DNA of 61,523 nt from Caldilinea sp. CFX5 (GTDB lineage Bacteria > Chloroflexota > Anaerolineae > Caldilineales > Caldilineaceae), in the NCBI GenBank assembly GCA_021405325.1, contig QWII01000061.1, positions 1 to 61,523 on the forward strand, given 5' to 3'. Of this stretch, positions 1 to 7,600 are shown in pieces (position 1 is the first letter of the stretch; each line of letters starts with the position of its first letter). The position numbers and the translations under genes are program-made. Under the pieces are notes generated by a model, which was not told the origin of the DNA, searched no databases, and saw only the letters and a list, made by a program, of their open reading frames with translations.

Positions 1-109
1 CTAAAGGTCACGGCGCATTGCGCCGCCGCTGAGTACAGCGGTAAGCCCTTATATCCCAACCCTAAAGGGATTGGGTTTTACGGGCTGTCTCTATAAATTT
101 CGTGAGTTT
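1..109. other. Gene-free left edge with short hairpins
   Basis: No coding frame is convincing here. The stretch contains small inverted repeats, for example GGCGCATTGCGCC near 13-25 and a CCCAA/TTGGG pair around positions 56-75. It lies immediately beyond the premature end of the truncated C39 peptidase gene, so it could be the end of an element that disrupted that gene, but the left part is outside the window. Confidence 0.3.
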
Positions 110-424
110 CTAGAATAGGTGATTGTTGAGGGTGAGACGACCTACATTCGGTATGCGTATGTAGGCTTCCAGCAAAGCCATCGGTTGGTCAAATTCATTC
201 TTGACCACCACGGAAAAGCCACACGCAGCCAGCAATGTCAAGTTGTTGAAGGGTGTGCCATCCGCTGTAGTTTTCAGAAGGCGCTGCAATTGCCGGTATT
301 GCATGGAAGCTTGATAGTAATCCAACACCATTTTGGCACAAGCCGGCAGACAGTCAGTTAGCTGCTGTTGGGGATGGTGCGTTACCTGTAAGATATGCAC
401 GGGCGCGGTCTCGCATGGTTTCAA
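110..424 (-). pseudogene. C39-like cysteine peptidase, truncated
   Basis: The 104-residue product contains QLTDCLPACAKMVLDYY near residues 21-37. This is the N-terminal core of C39-type papain-like peptidases, with Cys25 as the expected nucleophile after Asp24. Family members need a downstream His and Asp/Asn at roughly residues 100-140. This frame stops just after the segment MALLEAYI, so the catalytic triad cannot be completed. No signal peptide is visible. Its start overlaps the upstream gene by about 70 bases, which suggests translational coupling, and it is the last gene of an operon behind the XRE regulator. Calling it broken is inference. A short non-catalytic C39-like domain is possible, but the loss of exactly the second half favours truncation. 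Confidence 0.6.
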
Positions 425-695
425 TTTGGTTGATGGTCAGGGGCAGAACTTCGCCGGTAAGCGCATTCACTTCCAGCAAGCCGACGCGAATCGGCGACAG
501 CGTTGGGGCCTTATATTGAATCACGAACTGCCAGATCGGTCCTTCCAGCGGGACAAGTTCCGGCTCGATAGCCCGATACCCCGTGCTGACATACTGCGCT
601 AGATAGCTATTGGCACGTCTGCGTGCTTCCTCAGCGATGAACGGCAGTGAGTGTAGTTGTACACTTTTCATCGCTGTTATAGTTTGTATACTCAT
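354..695 (-). CDS. Hypothetical small protein, middle gene of XRE operon
   Basis: I do not recognise a named family. The 113-residue protein is soluble, with no membrane segment. Residues about 70-95 (RVGLLEVNALTGEVLPLT) have the rhythm of a PepSY-like beta hairpin, in which a residue such as V/L-N/D-x-x-T-G-E is typical, followed by an amphipathic helix. A Shine-Dalgarno AAGGA lies about 10 bases before the ATG at 695. The gene begins 26 bases after the XRE regulator stop and overlaps the C39 fragment, so the three form one transcription unit. A PepSY-like protein next to a peptidase would fit an inhibitor or chaperone role, but that is speculation. Confidence 0.7.
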   Translation of the reverse strand: MSIQTITAMKSVQLHSLPFIAEEARRRANSYLAQYVSTGYRAIEPELVPLEGPIWQFVIQYKAPTLSPIRVGLLEVNALTGEVLPLTINQIETMRDRARAYLTGNAPSPTAAN

Positions 696-721
696 TGTTC
701 CGAAATCCTTATTGAGATCGC

Positions 722-937
722 CTACCCCTCAAGCTCCAGCTCATCCTTCATCAAAACATCAGCCGGCACCTGAAAGAAATAAGAAAACTTGAGAATAAGA
801 TCAACCGAAGGTTTCTGGCGGCCATTTTCCACCCGTGCCACAAAACTTTGCGCAATCCCAAGTTCCACCCCAATGTCACTTTGAGACAGCCCCTGGCGCT
901 TGCGTAGCGTCCGTACTTTTTCGCCAAATCTTTTCAT
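722..937 (-). CDS. XRE-family HTH transcriptional regulator
   Basis: The product is a single compact helix-turn-helix domain of about 71 residues. It shows the HTH_3 pattern: a first helix FGEKVRTLRKRQGLS, then SQSDIGVELG, the recognition helix AQSFVARVENGRQKPS, and a final hydrophobic helix. There is no ligand-binding domain, as in minimal Cro/C1-type repressors. ATG at 937 is chosen; a TTG two codons upstream (943) is also in frame and neither has a clear Shine-Dalgarno. A perfect 52-bp palindrome lies immediately upstream, between this gene and the divergent gene at 1056. It is the obvious operator and suggests autorepression plus control of the neighbour. The HTH call is secure; the regulon is inferred. 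Confidence 0.9.
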   Translation of the reverse strand: MKRFGEKVRTLRKRQGLSQSDIGVELGIAQSFVARVENGRQKPSVDLILKFSYFFQVPADVLMKDELELEG

Positions 938-944
938 ACGCAAT

Positions 945-973
945 TTGACATCATGTTTGAGTTCTGTTATATT
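945..973 (+). promoter_or_regulatory. Sigma70-type promoter for the gene at 1056
   Basis: TTGACA (945-950), a 17-base spacer and TATATT (968-973) make a near-consensus promoter pointing right. The predicted start near 980 lies inside the 52-bp palindrome, so protein bound there would block initiation. The -35 box abuts the first codon of the XRE gene. Confidence 0.75.
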
Positions 974-1017
974 TTAGAACCGATACGTTCTAGAACGTAT
1001 CGGTTCTAAAATATAAC
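966..1017. promoter_or_regulatory. Perfect 52-bp palindromic operator between divergent genes
   Basis: Both arms are 26 bases and match without error about the centre 991/992. Inside are two abutting 18-mers of the form TAGAAC-N6-GTTCTA (975-992 and 991-1008, sharing the central bases), so the palindrome holds two symmetric half-site pairs. Each outer end carries TATATTTTA, a potential -10 box on each strand. The layout is that of a double operator for a dimeric repressor, here most simply the adjacent XRE protein. Confidence 0.8.
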
Positions 1018-1055
1018 AATCAGGATATATTGGTGAGAAAGGAGCGCACCCAGCT

Positions 1056-1322
1056 ATGGCAACCTACAACCCCAAACAACTGCTCAACGACTACGCCAAC
1101 GGACGCATGACGCCGGAGATGGCGGTTGGTCACAGCTTGCAACACATCAATCTCTTGTATGAAGCCCAAGCCAGCGCCAACGCCGAACGCAACGCGTTGC
1201 GTCTGGAATTGAACCAGTTACAGGCCGCCTTCACCCGATTGCAACAAACAGTCGAAGGGCAGCCGTCGGCCGGTGTAGCCCCGGTCGCGCAGAGCAAACC
1301 AAAACTGACCAAACCGCAGTGA
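1056..1322 (+). CDS. Hypothetical coiled-coil protein
   Basis: The 88-residue product has a helical N-terminal half (PKQLLNDYANGRMTPEMAVGH), a heptad-like stretch around residues 35-65 rich in Ala, Leu, Glu and Gln, and a disordered Lys/Pro-rich tail. No family is recognised. AAAGGAG lies upstream of the ATG with a rather long spacing of about 12. It is transcribed divergently from the XRE regulator through the promoter at 945-973 and across the 52-bp palindrome. A regulated small structural or adaptor protein, or the partner of the XRE system, is possible; the sequence does not decide. Confidence 0.7.
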   Translation: MATYNPKQLLNDYANGRMTPEMAVGHSLQHINLLYEAQASANAERNALRLELNQLQAAFTRLQQTVEGQPSAGVAPVAQSKPKLTKPQ

Positions 1323-1419
1323 AGTCGAGCTTTGTGTAATCGAAGCTTGCGTCTGTAACAGTCCGTCACAGCTCGCTGGTTTGTGGTGGACTGTCTGCTA
1401 TTATAGATTGGTCGGCAGA

Positions 1420-1449
1420 TTGTACCAAGTTTCATTGACTTGGTATAAT
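1420..1449 (+). promoter_or_regulatory. Promoter for the 1521 gene pair
   Basis: TTGTAC (1420-1425), an 18-base spacer and an extended -10 TGGTATAAT (TATAAT at 1444-1449) point toward the DUF5678-like/retropepsin pair. The inferred leader is about 65 bases and carries AACGGAGG before the ATG at 1521. Confidence 0.65.
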
Positions 1450-1520
1450 AGAGATAAGGCAAACTGACCGCAAAAAATCAAGTGTGAGCGATGATGACCT
1501 TCAACGGAGGTTGGTAGACT

Positions 1521-1961
1521 ATGACAAAAATCACGGTAACATTAAATGACGATAGGAAGAGTGATGAACTGCTCAAGCTAATCACTGCACTTCCTTATGT
1601 CGAGAGTGCGCATTGGGACGTTACCGAAGAAACAACCAATGGCCATTACACGCAGGCGTTGCGGGAAGCTTCGTCCGGTTTTGATGACGATGAGTCACCC
1701 TTCTACCACGATCCCCAAAGCCACTTAATGGATCGCGAAATTGCGGCATTTGAAGCGATGCAGGCAGCATTAGTGGCAAATTACCCTGAGCAATACGTTG
1801 CGTTCTTTCAAGGCGCGCCGGTGGATCACGATGCGAATAAGGCGCTATTGCTTGATCGCATTGTCCAAGATTATCCAAATGATGTTGTTTTGATCAGGCA
1901 AGTTCGCCACACGCCGCGTCCACCATTTCGACTACGCTCACCACGCTTGCAGAGGGGCTAA
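1521..1961 (+). CDS. DUF5678-like protein preceding retropepsin
   Basis: The 146-residue protein has an acidic N-terminal half and a C-terminal segment, residues about 75-130, reading like the DUF5678 pattern: YPEQYVAFFQGAPVDHD, then a helix KALLLDRIVQDYP and a strand DVVLIRQV. The tail ends FRLRSPRL. In other genomes small proteins of this type often precede a retroviral-type aspartic protease, and that is exactly the arrangement here, with 11 bases between the genes. A strong AACGGAGG ribosome site precedes the start. I infer a two-gene unit in which this protein is a partner, substrate or immunity-like component of the protease; no function is proven for the family. Confidence 0.7.
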   Translation: MTKITVTLNDDRKSDELLKLITALPYVESAHWDVTEETTNGHYTQALREASSGFDDDESPFYHDPQSHLMDREIAAFEAMQAALVANYPEQYVAFFQGAPVDHDANKALLLDRIVQDYPNDVVLIRQVRHTPRPPFRLRSPRLQRG

Positions 1962-1972
1962 GTCAATCGCAC

Positions 1973-2326
1973 ATGGCAAAAGATTTTCTCTATAGTAGAC
2001 GATTTGAGCCACCTGCTCCTGTCGTGGAAATAACCGTAGGTGCAGCCGGTGAGACCGCACTTCAAGTATTAATCGACACCGGCTCTGATACCTCAATGCT
2101 CCCGATAGCTGTTCTCCGGGCAGTGAATGCACGATTTATCGAGAAACATCGCGTTATCCCTGTTTTCGGGCGTGCTTATGCTGTCGATTTATATGCCGTC
2201 GATATTCATCTGGCTGGCTTTCACCTTCCAGCCGTCGAAGTTGTTGCCCTCAGAGGCGATGACGAACCGCTGATTGGGCGTAATGTCCTCAATCATCTTA
2301 TTATCACGCTTGACGGCATTGGGTAG
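1973..2326 (+). CDS. Retropepsin-like aspartic protease (clan AA)
   Basis: The 117-residue protein is the size of a single retropepsin protomer, which must dimerise to form the active site. VLIDTGSDTSMLP (residues 32-44) carries the catalytic Asp35-Thr-Gly motif. The C-terminal PLIGRNVLNHLIITLDG matches the hydrophobic-Gly-Arg/Asn segment of the clan AA fold. There is no signal peptide or transmembrane helix, so it should act in the cytoplasm. It is transcribed with the DUF5678-like gene from the promoter at 1420-1449 and is followed by a strong hairpin at 2411-2457. Substrate unknown. Confidence 0.85.
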   Translation: MAKDFLYSRRFEPPAPVVEITVGAAGETALQVLIDTGSDTSMLPIAVLRAVNARFIEKHRVIPVFGRAYAVDLYAVDIHLAGFHLPAVEVVALRGDDEPLIGRNVLNHLIITLDGIG

Positions 2327-2410
2327 TGTCCCTGATGTACGTGTATGAAAGTGAAATAAAACCTAGCCTTGATCCAGGTGACCAAAGTTACAATCGCGTA
2401 ACGACTAAGC

Positions 2411-2457
2411 CTCTGCCCGCTCGTAGCCGGTTCGTGACCGGCTACGAGCGGGCAGAG
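2411..2457. terminator. Bidirectional hairpin with 21-bp perfect stem
   Basis: Arms 2411-2431 and 2437-2457 pair perfectly around the loop TCGTG. It lies between the convergent retropepsin gene and the beta-propeller gene, whose stop is at 2461. There is no long U tract. The inner part (GCCGGT-TCGTG-ACCGGC) resembles the core of the hairpin at 39587-39651. Confidence 0.75.
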
Positions 2458-2460
2458 TTG

Positions 2461-3144
2461 CTACCCTTCAACAACCAAACGACCAATATCACACGAATGG
2501 GCGTCACAATACCAGAGGACGCCTTCGTGAATGGTCATGCCATGCACTTCGACCGGCGCTTCGACGCGGATGGTCGAGTAGATGCGGCCATCTTCTACCC
2601 CCAAAAGGCTGACGACGCCGGAGGAGGTATCGGCTGCCCAAAGGCGACCTTGCGGCCCCCAGGCCAGGCCATGGACCCGCAAGCCCGGTGTGCGGAAGCG
2701 ATGCACCTCCTGCCAATTCGTTGGGTCCATGACATGGACAAATTGCGAGGGGGGCGAGGCGACGTACAACTTGCCGTCGCGCCATTCCAGGCCGTGGGCG
2801 CCGGTCTGTTGCGCGTCGGCAGCTCCTTCGCGCCAGGCGACAATGCCGGAGCCGGGCGAATCATACTTGGCGACAGTTTGACCGGTGGCGAGATCGAGCT
2901 TGGCAATTTTGGATTCGTAGGTGGAGGCCACCCACAAATAACCACCTCCTACCGTAATACCGCTGGAGTGGACGGTGTCGGTCTGCGCTTCAAAGCGGAT
3001 CTTGCCGGTGGCGTAGTCAACGCGATAGACCTTGTTATCGACTTGATCAATACACCAGAGACCATCGGGGGCGGCCTGAATCCCGTTGGGCTGAGGGCCG
3101 GGGCTTTTAAAGAGTTTTTCGACGCGAGCAATGGCAAATGGCAT
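2461..3144 (-). CDS. SMP-30/YVTN-type beta-propeller protein
   Basis: The 227-residue product consists of repeated beta-propeller blades. Visible blade cores are GLWCIDQVDNKVYRVDYATG, GYLWVASTYESKIAKLDLATG, KLYVASPPSQFVHVMD and RLWAADTSSGVVSLL, each with the D/A-x-x-x-x-V/I-x-x-I/L-D pattern of SMP-30/NHL-like propellers. An in-frame frame extends to 3201, but ATG at 3144 is preceded by GAAGGAAG at good spacing and is preferred. There is no signal peptide, so it is probably cytoplasmic. It may bind or hydrolyse a small metabolite such as a lactone; the specific reaction cannot be read. Convergent with the retropepsin gene across a hairpin. Confidence 0.75.
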   Translation of the reverse strand: MPFAIARVEKLFKSPGPQPNGIQAAPDGLWCIDQVDNKVYRVDYATGKIRFEAQTDTVHSSGITVGGGYLWVASTYESKIAKLDLATGQTVAKYDSPGSGIVAWREGAADAQQTGAHGLEWRDGKLYVASPPSQFVHVMDPTNWQEVHRFRTPGLRVHGLAWGPQGRLWAADTSSGVVSLLGVEDGRIYSTIRVEAPVEVHGMTIHEGVLWYCDAHSCDIGRLVVEG

Positions 3145-3187
3145 GGGAAGCTTCCTTCTATGATTGATTGATAGCTGATGTGAAAAT

Positions 3188-3255
3188 AACAGGGATTTCA
3201 CCGATTATGCCGATTAACGAATAGAAAAATCTGTGAAATCGGTGAAATCCCTGTT
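3188..3255. repeat. 19-bp inverted repeat (cagggattt family)
   Basis: Perfect arms lie at 3188-3206 and 3237-3255 (AACAGGGATTTCACCGATT and its complement). Related phrases such as GCGAAATCCCTGTT recur near 32985-33003, so this is a dispersed intergenic word rather than a gene-specific site. Confidence 0.6.
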
Positions 3256-3304
3256 GCATTTTCATCGTTATGGGTGTAGCCTATTCATGTGGCCTGATGT
3301 AAAA

Positions 3305-3494
3305 TCACTGATCTTTTTTGAGTAGACCAGCCAAGATGGCGCATAACTCGTCCAATTGTCCTGGCAGGGCAAAATTATAAATGAAGCGGTGCAATTTCGT
3401 ACGCATAGCCTAGTTCAGCCAGCACATCACTGGTGGGATAAGGAAATTCTGCGTATTGGCTAAATGTGTAGTTTCTACCTTCCAGGAAGATCAT
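3305..3494 (-). pseudogene. Frame-shifted fragment of an unknown protein
   Basis: An ATG at 3494 has an excellent AGGAG six bases upstream and opens MIFLEGRNYTFSQYAEFPYP. The frame stops after about 39 codons. The next frame picks up immediately and continues TKLHRFIYNFALPGQLDEL until a stop at 3305. Together they read as the N-terminus of a longer protein that suffered one frameshift and lost its remainder. The opening is reminiscent of small conserved proteins common in Chloroflexota genomes, but I cannot name the family. A similarity search with the joined 63-residue reading would settle it. Confidence 0.55.
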
Positions 3495-3527
3495 ACATCG
3501 CTCCTATACTGAAACAAAGAAACCCGT

Positions 3528-3965
3528 TTATGACTCCGGCAACTCGTCCCACTCCCCAACCGTCCAGGCGCCGACGAGCAGGTAGAGTTGCGGTTGTTTC
3601 CGTTGCGCCAGCACCAGAATGAGCGAATTTTCGTCGTCCACGGCCACTTCCTCCAGCCAGAGGCCGCTTTTCACCAAACCGGCAAGGCGGCTCTGGACAG
3701 TGGACAGTCCTTCGAGCGGGTCGCTTTCAATGGTGGGGTAACAGACAGTGCTGTAGAGTTCAAAGTAGATGCCGCCTTCGAGATAAAGGTCGATGTCAAA
3801 GCCGATTTGACCGGCCGCTGCCTCTTCTTCGCCGGCCATAACATCGCCCAGCGACTCCTCCCAGATTTCGACATGGACGATCTTTTCGCCGGCCAGGGCC
3901 GCGAGTTCTTCATACATCTCATCATCAACTTCGGTGTAGAGATCAATTTCAGGAAATTCGGACAT
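3528..3965 (-). CDS. Hypothetical acidic protein
   Basis: The 145-residue protein is strongly acidic, with many Glu/Asp in the first two thirds and alternating hydrophobic residues suggesting beta strands (FDIDLYLEGGIYFELYSTVCYP, SLILVLAQRKQPQLYLLVGAW). No signal peptide, membrane helix or known motif is visible. Although the frame is open to 4019, ATG at 3965 (MSEFPEIDLY) is preferred because GAGAGGAAA precedes it and the upstream codons are poor in character. It lies 78 bases downstream of the M23 peptidase gene on the same strand and may be cotranscribed with it. Function unknown. Confidence 0.65.
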   Translation of the reverse strand: MSEFPEIDLYTEVDDEMYEELAALAGEKIVHVEIWEESLGDVMAGEEEAAAGQIGFDIDLYLEGGIYFELYSTVCYPTIESDPLEGLSTVQSRLAGLVKSGLWLEEVAVDDENSLILVLAQRKQPQLYLLVGAWTVGEWDELPES

Positions 3966-4043
3966 TGGCTTATATTTCCTCTCTTTGTTTGCCGGCAAAG
4001 CTTTGCCCCGATCCGCCAAGGATGAGACAAAACTTTGCCGGCC

Positions 4044-5117
4044 CTATGCTGCTTCTGTGGTCAGCTCCGGTCCGATGACGATCATACGGGTGGGGATGGT
4101 CATCGGTTGCTCAAAGTATTGACCGCCGGCGCTAAAGTGGCTGAACTTGACCGGCAAGCCCTGATCGATAAAGGGATTTGGCCCTTCCATTAGGTGAAAA
4201 TGCAAGTGAGGGCCGGGCGAATTGCCACTGTTGCCCACACGCCCGATCAGCGTGCCGCGACGGATCATCGCCCCTTCGTTGACCTGAAGACTGGCCTGTT
4301 GCAAAGAACCGTAATAGCTAAATTCGCCATTGGCGTGGCTGATGGCGACAGCATTGCCCAGCAACCGGCGCGGGTCATCGCGGAACATACGAGGGTTGGG
4401 CGGCACGCCGGGGAGCAGATCAGGCATGTCAAAGCAGACATAGGCTACTTTCCCGCCGGCCGTGGCGTAGACTGGCTGATCCCAACTGTAATGATCTTCC
4501 AGCGCCATACCATTGCCCTGGAAAAAGTTGTTATCGCTGCCCAGTTTGACAAAGTCAAGCGCATAGGTCTGGCTGAAGACTTCCTGTTTGTGCCGGTCGC
4601 TCCAATCGGCGGCCTGAATGGCCCACCAGGCGCCACGCAACGGAAAGTGGAGATCGGTTTTGTTTTCATGGTACTGGACGGGGAGTTGTAAGCGCGCCTC
4701 TATCCGTTGACTGTTGCTTTCTTTCTTACCGACCACCGTCACTTGCACCATCGTCAATGGCTCATAGCCGGGCAACATCACATGGAGGCTGCGCAGCGCC
4801 AGCCCTGTACCGGCGGGAATGGTCAGATCCTCCTCGCCAATCTTCTGGCGAATAATGCGCGCCGGCCAGCGTTGTTCAATCAACAGTTGATGATCATTGT
4901 AGCCCTCGATCACAATGCCGTTCAGGCTAATCGCTTCGTGCATGGCAGTGATGCCCAGGTCAAAGGCGATCTCTTGCACCGGCCCGATCAGGGGAAAGGG
5001 CAATTGGGTATAGCGGGCGGCAATCAAGCGCGCCGGTCGGCTTTCCACATACAAATGGGCCGTCTGTTTGTCAGTTTCACCAGTCGGCTGTGCTGACGGT
5101 GAATGTGTGGCGTCCAA
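4044..5117 (-). CDS. M23 (LytM-like) metallopeptidase domain protein
   Basis: The 357-residue protein has an N-terminal beta-rich region (about 1-165) and a C-terminal LytM/M23 domain (about 183-320). Asp188 in YALDF and the HLHFH motif at 304-308 are two of the zinc-site elements of M23 endopeptidases, which normally cut peptidoglycan cross-bridges. The first zinc His of the H-x3-D motif is Thr184 here, so metal binding and catalysis are uncertain. There is no signal peptide, unusual for a cell-wall hydrolase. It precedes the 3965 gene and follows the 6159 gene on the same strand with short gaps. Fold assignment is firm, catalytic activity is not. Confidence 0.8.
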   Translation of the reverse strand: MDATHSPSAQPTGETDKQTAHLYVESRPARLIAARYTQLPFPLIGPVQEIAFDLGITAMHEAISLNGIVIEGYNDHQLLIEQRWPARIIRQKIGEEDLTIPAGTGLALRSLHVMLPGYEPLTMVQVTVVGKKESNSQRIEARLQLPVQYHENKTDLHFPLRGAWWAIQAADWSDRHKQEVFSQTYALDFVKLGSDNNFFQGNGMALEDHYSWDQPVYATAGGKVAYVCFDMPDLLPGVPPNPRMFRDDPRRLLGNAVAISHANGEFSYYGSLQQASLQVNEGAMIRRGTLIGRVGNSGNSPGPHLHFHLMEGPNPFIDQGLPVKFSHFSAGGQYFEQPMTIPTRMIVIGPELTTEAA

Positions 5118-5139
5118 GCGATAAACTCCGATCTAATGA

Positions 5140-6159
5140 TTAACGACCCTGGCGGATCTGGTGGCTCAACGGTGTGCGTGCAGCCATAAAGGCGAGAAAG
5201 TGCGCTTGCTCGGCTTGCCGTTCATGGCGACGATTGGGGTGTTCGCCGCCAACCACGCTGTAGATCAGCGTCAGCAGATTCTTCGCTTCCGCTGGGGCAA
5301 TGCGGTAGTAGCGCTCTTCGGTTTCCAGATTGTCCAGCCGCTCCCAGCGGTCGATCCAATGGTTCAAATAGGTTGTATAACAGTGGCGACAGCGCCAGAC
5401 GCTAAAGGTCTGTTTATCACCTTCCGGTGTACCGCCGGTCAAGGCGCCCAAATTGGCAATACGCCCCTGGCAGACAAAGCAGGGTTCGGTGCCGGCGCCG
5501 ACGCCGCTCCGTTCTAAAAACATGGTTTTCCAGTCGCGCGCCTGGCGCCTCTGCCAGCGGGCTTGCAACCGTTTCTGGAAGCGCTGCCACCAGGTCAGTC
5601 GAATTTCGGCGCTTTCGGCGACTTTGCGCATCGGCGCTAACGCCTGGCGCTCCGCACCGTCGACGGCCGGCGCTTCGGTTGCGCCGCTGGCGGACAAAGG
5701 TTGCCAGTGGGGACAGGGCAACGCCAGGGCCGATTGTAGCGCCAGCGTCGGCGGCAGGGATTCGCTTTTCTCCGTTTCTGCTCGCCAACGACAAGCGCCG
5801 GTCGGCAATTGTTCCGGCGTCACAACGGTACTCGGTTCCCATAAACAACAGCTACCACAAGTGACCAACTGTTGCCCGTGGGTTGCCAAAGCCGTTTGCA
5901 GACGCTGATTAAAATCGCCGACCAAGGGTTCCGCCAGGTGGAGATGCCCTTGGTCATAATCAATGGCGGCGCCCGGTTGCATTGGGTAAGCGACACAAGC
6001 GGGCGGTTCTGTGTACCAGGCTAGTTGCAGCCATCGTCTGGCGGATGCAGGCTGCTCAACCGGGCGAACCTGCACTCGCTGAAAGAGCGGCGTCCGTGTA
6101 CCAGGGAAGATCCCTGACATCGTTTGCAGGTTGAAGGGTTGTACAGGTGCATCTGTCAC
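5140..6159 (-). CDS. Hypothetical protein with paired Cys motifs
   Basis: The 339-residue protein is not recognised. The middle has a CGSC motif near residue 101. The C-terminal third has CFVC, then about 26 residues later CRHC, spaced like a zinc ribbon. Between them lies a basic stretch rich in Arg and Trp (about 185-215). No membrane helix is present. A GTG start at 6159 is used because AGGTGAA lies just upstream and the frame does not extend further with good codons. It ends 22 bases before the M23 gene and is probably cotranscribed. A zinc-binding nucleic-acid or protein-interaction role is a guess from the Cys pairs alone. Confidence 0.65.
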   Translation of the reverse strand: MTDAPVQPFNLQTMSGIFPGTRTPLFQRVQVRPVEQPASARRWLQLAWYTEPPACVAYPMQPGAAIDYDQGHLHLAEPLVGDFNQRLQTALATHGQQLVTCGSCCLWEPSTVVTPEQLPTGACRWRAETEKSESLPPTLALQSALALPCPHWQPLSASGATEAPAVDGAERQALAPMRKVAESAEIRLTWWQRFQKRLQARWQRRQARDWKTMFLERSGVGAGTEPCFVCQGRIANLGALTGGTPEGDKQTFSVWRCRHCYTTYLNHWIDRWERLDNLETEERYYRIAPAEAKNLLTLIYSVVGGEHPNRRHERQAEQAHFLAFMAARTPLSHQIRQGR

Positions 6160-6268
6160 TACTTCACCTGTTACCTTCCTGCCCTATCATTAGCTTCCCT
6201 TTCTTACGCACCAGACGTTGGCGCCGCTCCATTGTACACCAAAGCGACCAACCGGCCAAACAGGGGCG

Positions 6269-7594
6269 CTACTTCCCGTTGGCCTCGTTGATCAAGGTTG
6301 TCGCATCGGCCACCACCGTGGTTGGCTCTTCGTCGCCGGCCAGGACACGCAGCAAGAGATCACCGCCATAACCCCACACTTCCTTCATTTCGGGGATCAT
6401 GGGGAAGGCGTGGGCGCTGTCGGCCTGTTGCATAAAGCCTTGCAGCAACGGGTCACTCACCTGTACCATGCGATTCGCCGGCAACCGGCGGGCGCGCTCC
6501 ACCAGCAGTTGCCCACTCTCAGCGCTGGTGAACGCCTGGGCGACGGCCAACGCCAACCGTTGCTGTTCAGCGCTGACGCTGGGGTTGATGAATAGCCCAT
6601 CAGCACTGAGCCACGGCTGGGCAGGGCCGGCGGGGCCGGCCGGCAACTGGGCGACGGCCAGGTTATCACCCAACACGCCCTGTAAATCAGCCAGACTCCA
6701 CGGGCCATCGACCAAAAAGGCAAACTCGCCCTTCTTGAAGCGGTCGAGCAGCATGGCGTAATCTTCATCGACATAGGAGCCGTTGGTCTGGTTCAGCGTC
6801 GCCAGCCAGGTGAGGTAATCGGCGGCGCCATGACCTTGATCCAGGACAACCTGGCCCGTTTCATTGAAAAGCTGCGCCCCGTAGGCCGGGAAGCCCCAGT
6901 AGAGATGATAGAGCGAGGCATAGAGACCAATGCCCTGTTGCGGGTTGGCTTGCGCCAGGGTGAGCAACTGATCCATCGCCGTCGGCACTTGCGCCGGGGT
7001 GACTAGCGAACGGTTATAAAAAAGGCTGATGAGTTCAAAGTTGATGGGCAAACCGTACAATTTGTCTTCCCACCGCAGGCTATCGAGCGCAGCCGGCCAG
7101 TAATCATTAAGCCCACCGGCGGGGAGCATGGCATCCAGCGGTTGGGCAACCTGAGCGGCGACCATATCGCCTAGCCACCAGTTGGAGGTTAAGATTAGAT
7201 CAGGGCCGCCACCGGCCTGCACGGCTTCAGCATAACTCTGCGGCAGATCATTGTAGGCGACAAAGAGGGTATCGACCTGCAAATTGGGGTACTTTTCTTT
7301 GAGCACCAGTAACAGCGCCGCCAACGCATCCCCATCGGCGCCGGCCCAACTGTGCCAGAAGACGATCTTGCCTTCGATGGGTAATACCGGCGTTGGCGTC
7401 GGTGCCGGGGTCGCAGCTTGGGCAATAGCGCCACCAGCATTCGCATTGTTGGCAGCCGGCTGTGCTACTGTTGGTGTTGGTTCCGGCGTGGGGTCGTCGC
7501 GATTGCAGGCAGTTGCCAGCACCATTACCAGGAATAATGTAAGCAACAATGAGCGATAAATTCTTGCTGGAAGATGAATGCGACAACTGATCAT
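6269..7594 (-). CDS. Sugar ABC transporter substrate-binding lipoprotein
   Basis: The 441-residue protein begins with a lipoprotein signal peptide whose lipobox LATAC ends at Cys30, followed by a Pro/Thr/Ala-rich linker. The mature part shows the family 1 solute-binding signature: IVFWHSWAGADGDAL, GGGPDLIL, LYGLPINFELISLFYN, and ...GEFAFLVDGPWSLADL. It should be tethered outside the membrane and deliver a sugar to a permease. No permease gene is adjacent. It starts six bases after the aroQ stop, so it is the last gene of the aroC-to-aroQ run, an odd place for a transporter protein. Confidence 0.9.
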   Translation of the reverse strand: MISCRIHLPARIYRSLLLTLFLVMVLATACNRDDPTPEPTPTVAQPAANNANAGGAIAQAATPAPTPTPVLPIEGKIVFWHSWAGADGDALAALLLVLKEKYPNLQVDTLFVAYNDLPQSYAEAVQAGGGPDLILTSNWWLGDMVAAQVAQPLDAMLPAGGLNDYWPAALDSLRWEDKLYGLPINFELISLFYNRSLVTPAQVPTAMDQLLTLAQANPQQGIGLYASLYHLYWGFPAYGAQLFNETGQVVLDQGHGAADYLTWLATLNQTNGSYVDEDYAMLLDRFKKGEFAFLVDGPWSLADLQGVLGDNLAVAQLPAGPAGPAQPWLSADGLFINPSVSAEQQRLALAVAQAFTSAESGQLLVERARRLPANRMVQVSDPLLQGFMQQADSAHAFPMIPEMKEVWGYGGDLLLRVLAGDEEPTTVVADATTLINEANGK

Positions 7595-7600
7595 GGTCTC

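Noticed and set aside
1..109. End of an insertion sequence
   Set aside because: Short hairpins are present but no transposase or terminal repeat pair can be shown, and the left side is outside the window.
966..1017. Rho-independent terminator
   Set aside because: It lies between divergent genes with promoter boxes at both ends, so no transcript ends there. Operator is a better explanation.
2326..3171. A 281-codon open frame on the plus strand
   Set aside because: It is antisense to the beta-propeller gene, its translation is full of unnatural Gly/Ala/Arg runs, and no domain is visible. The frame is a by-product of codon bias in the opposite gene.
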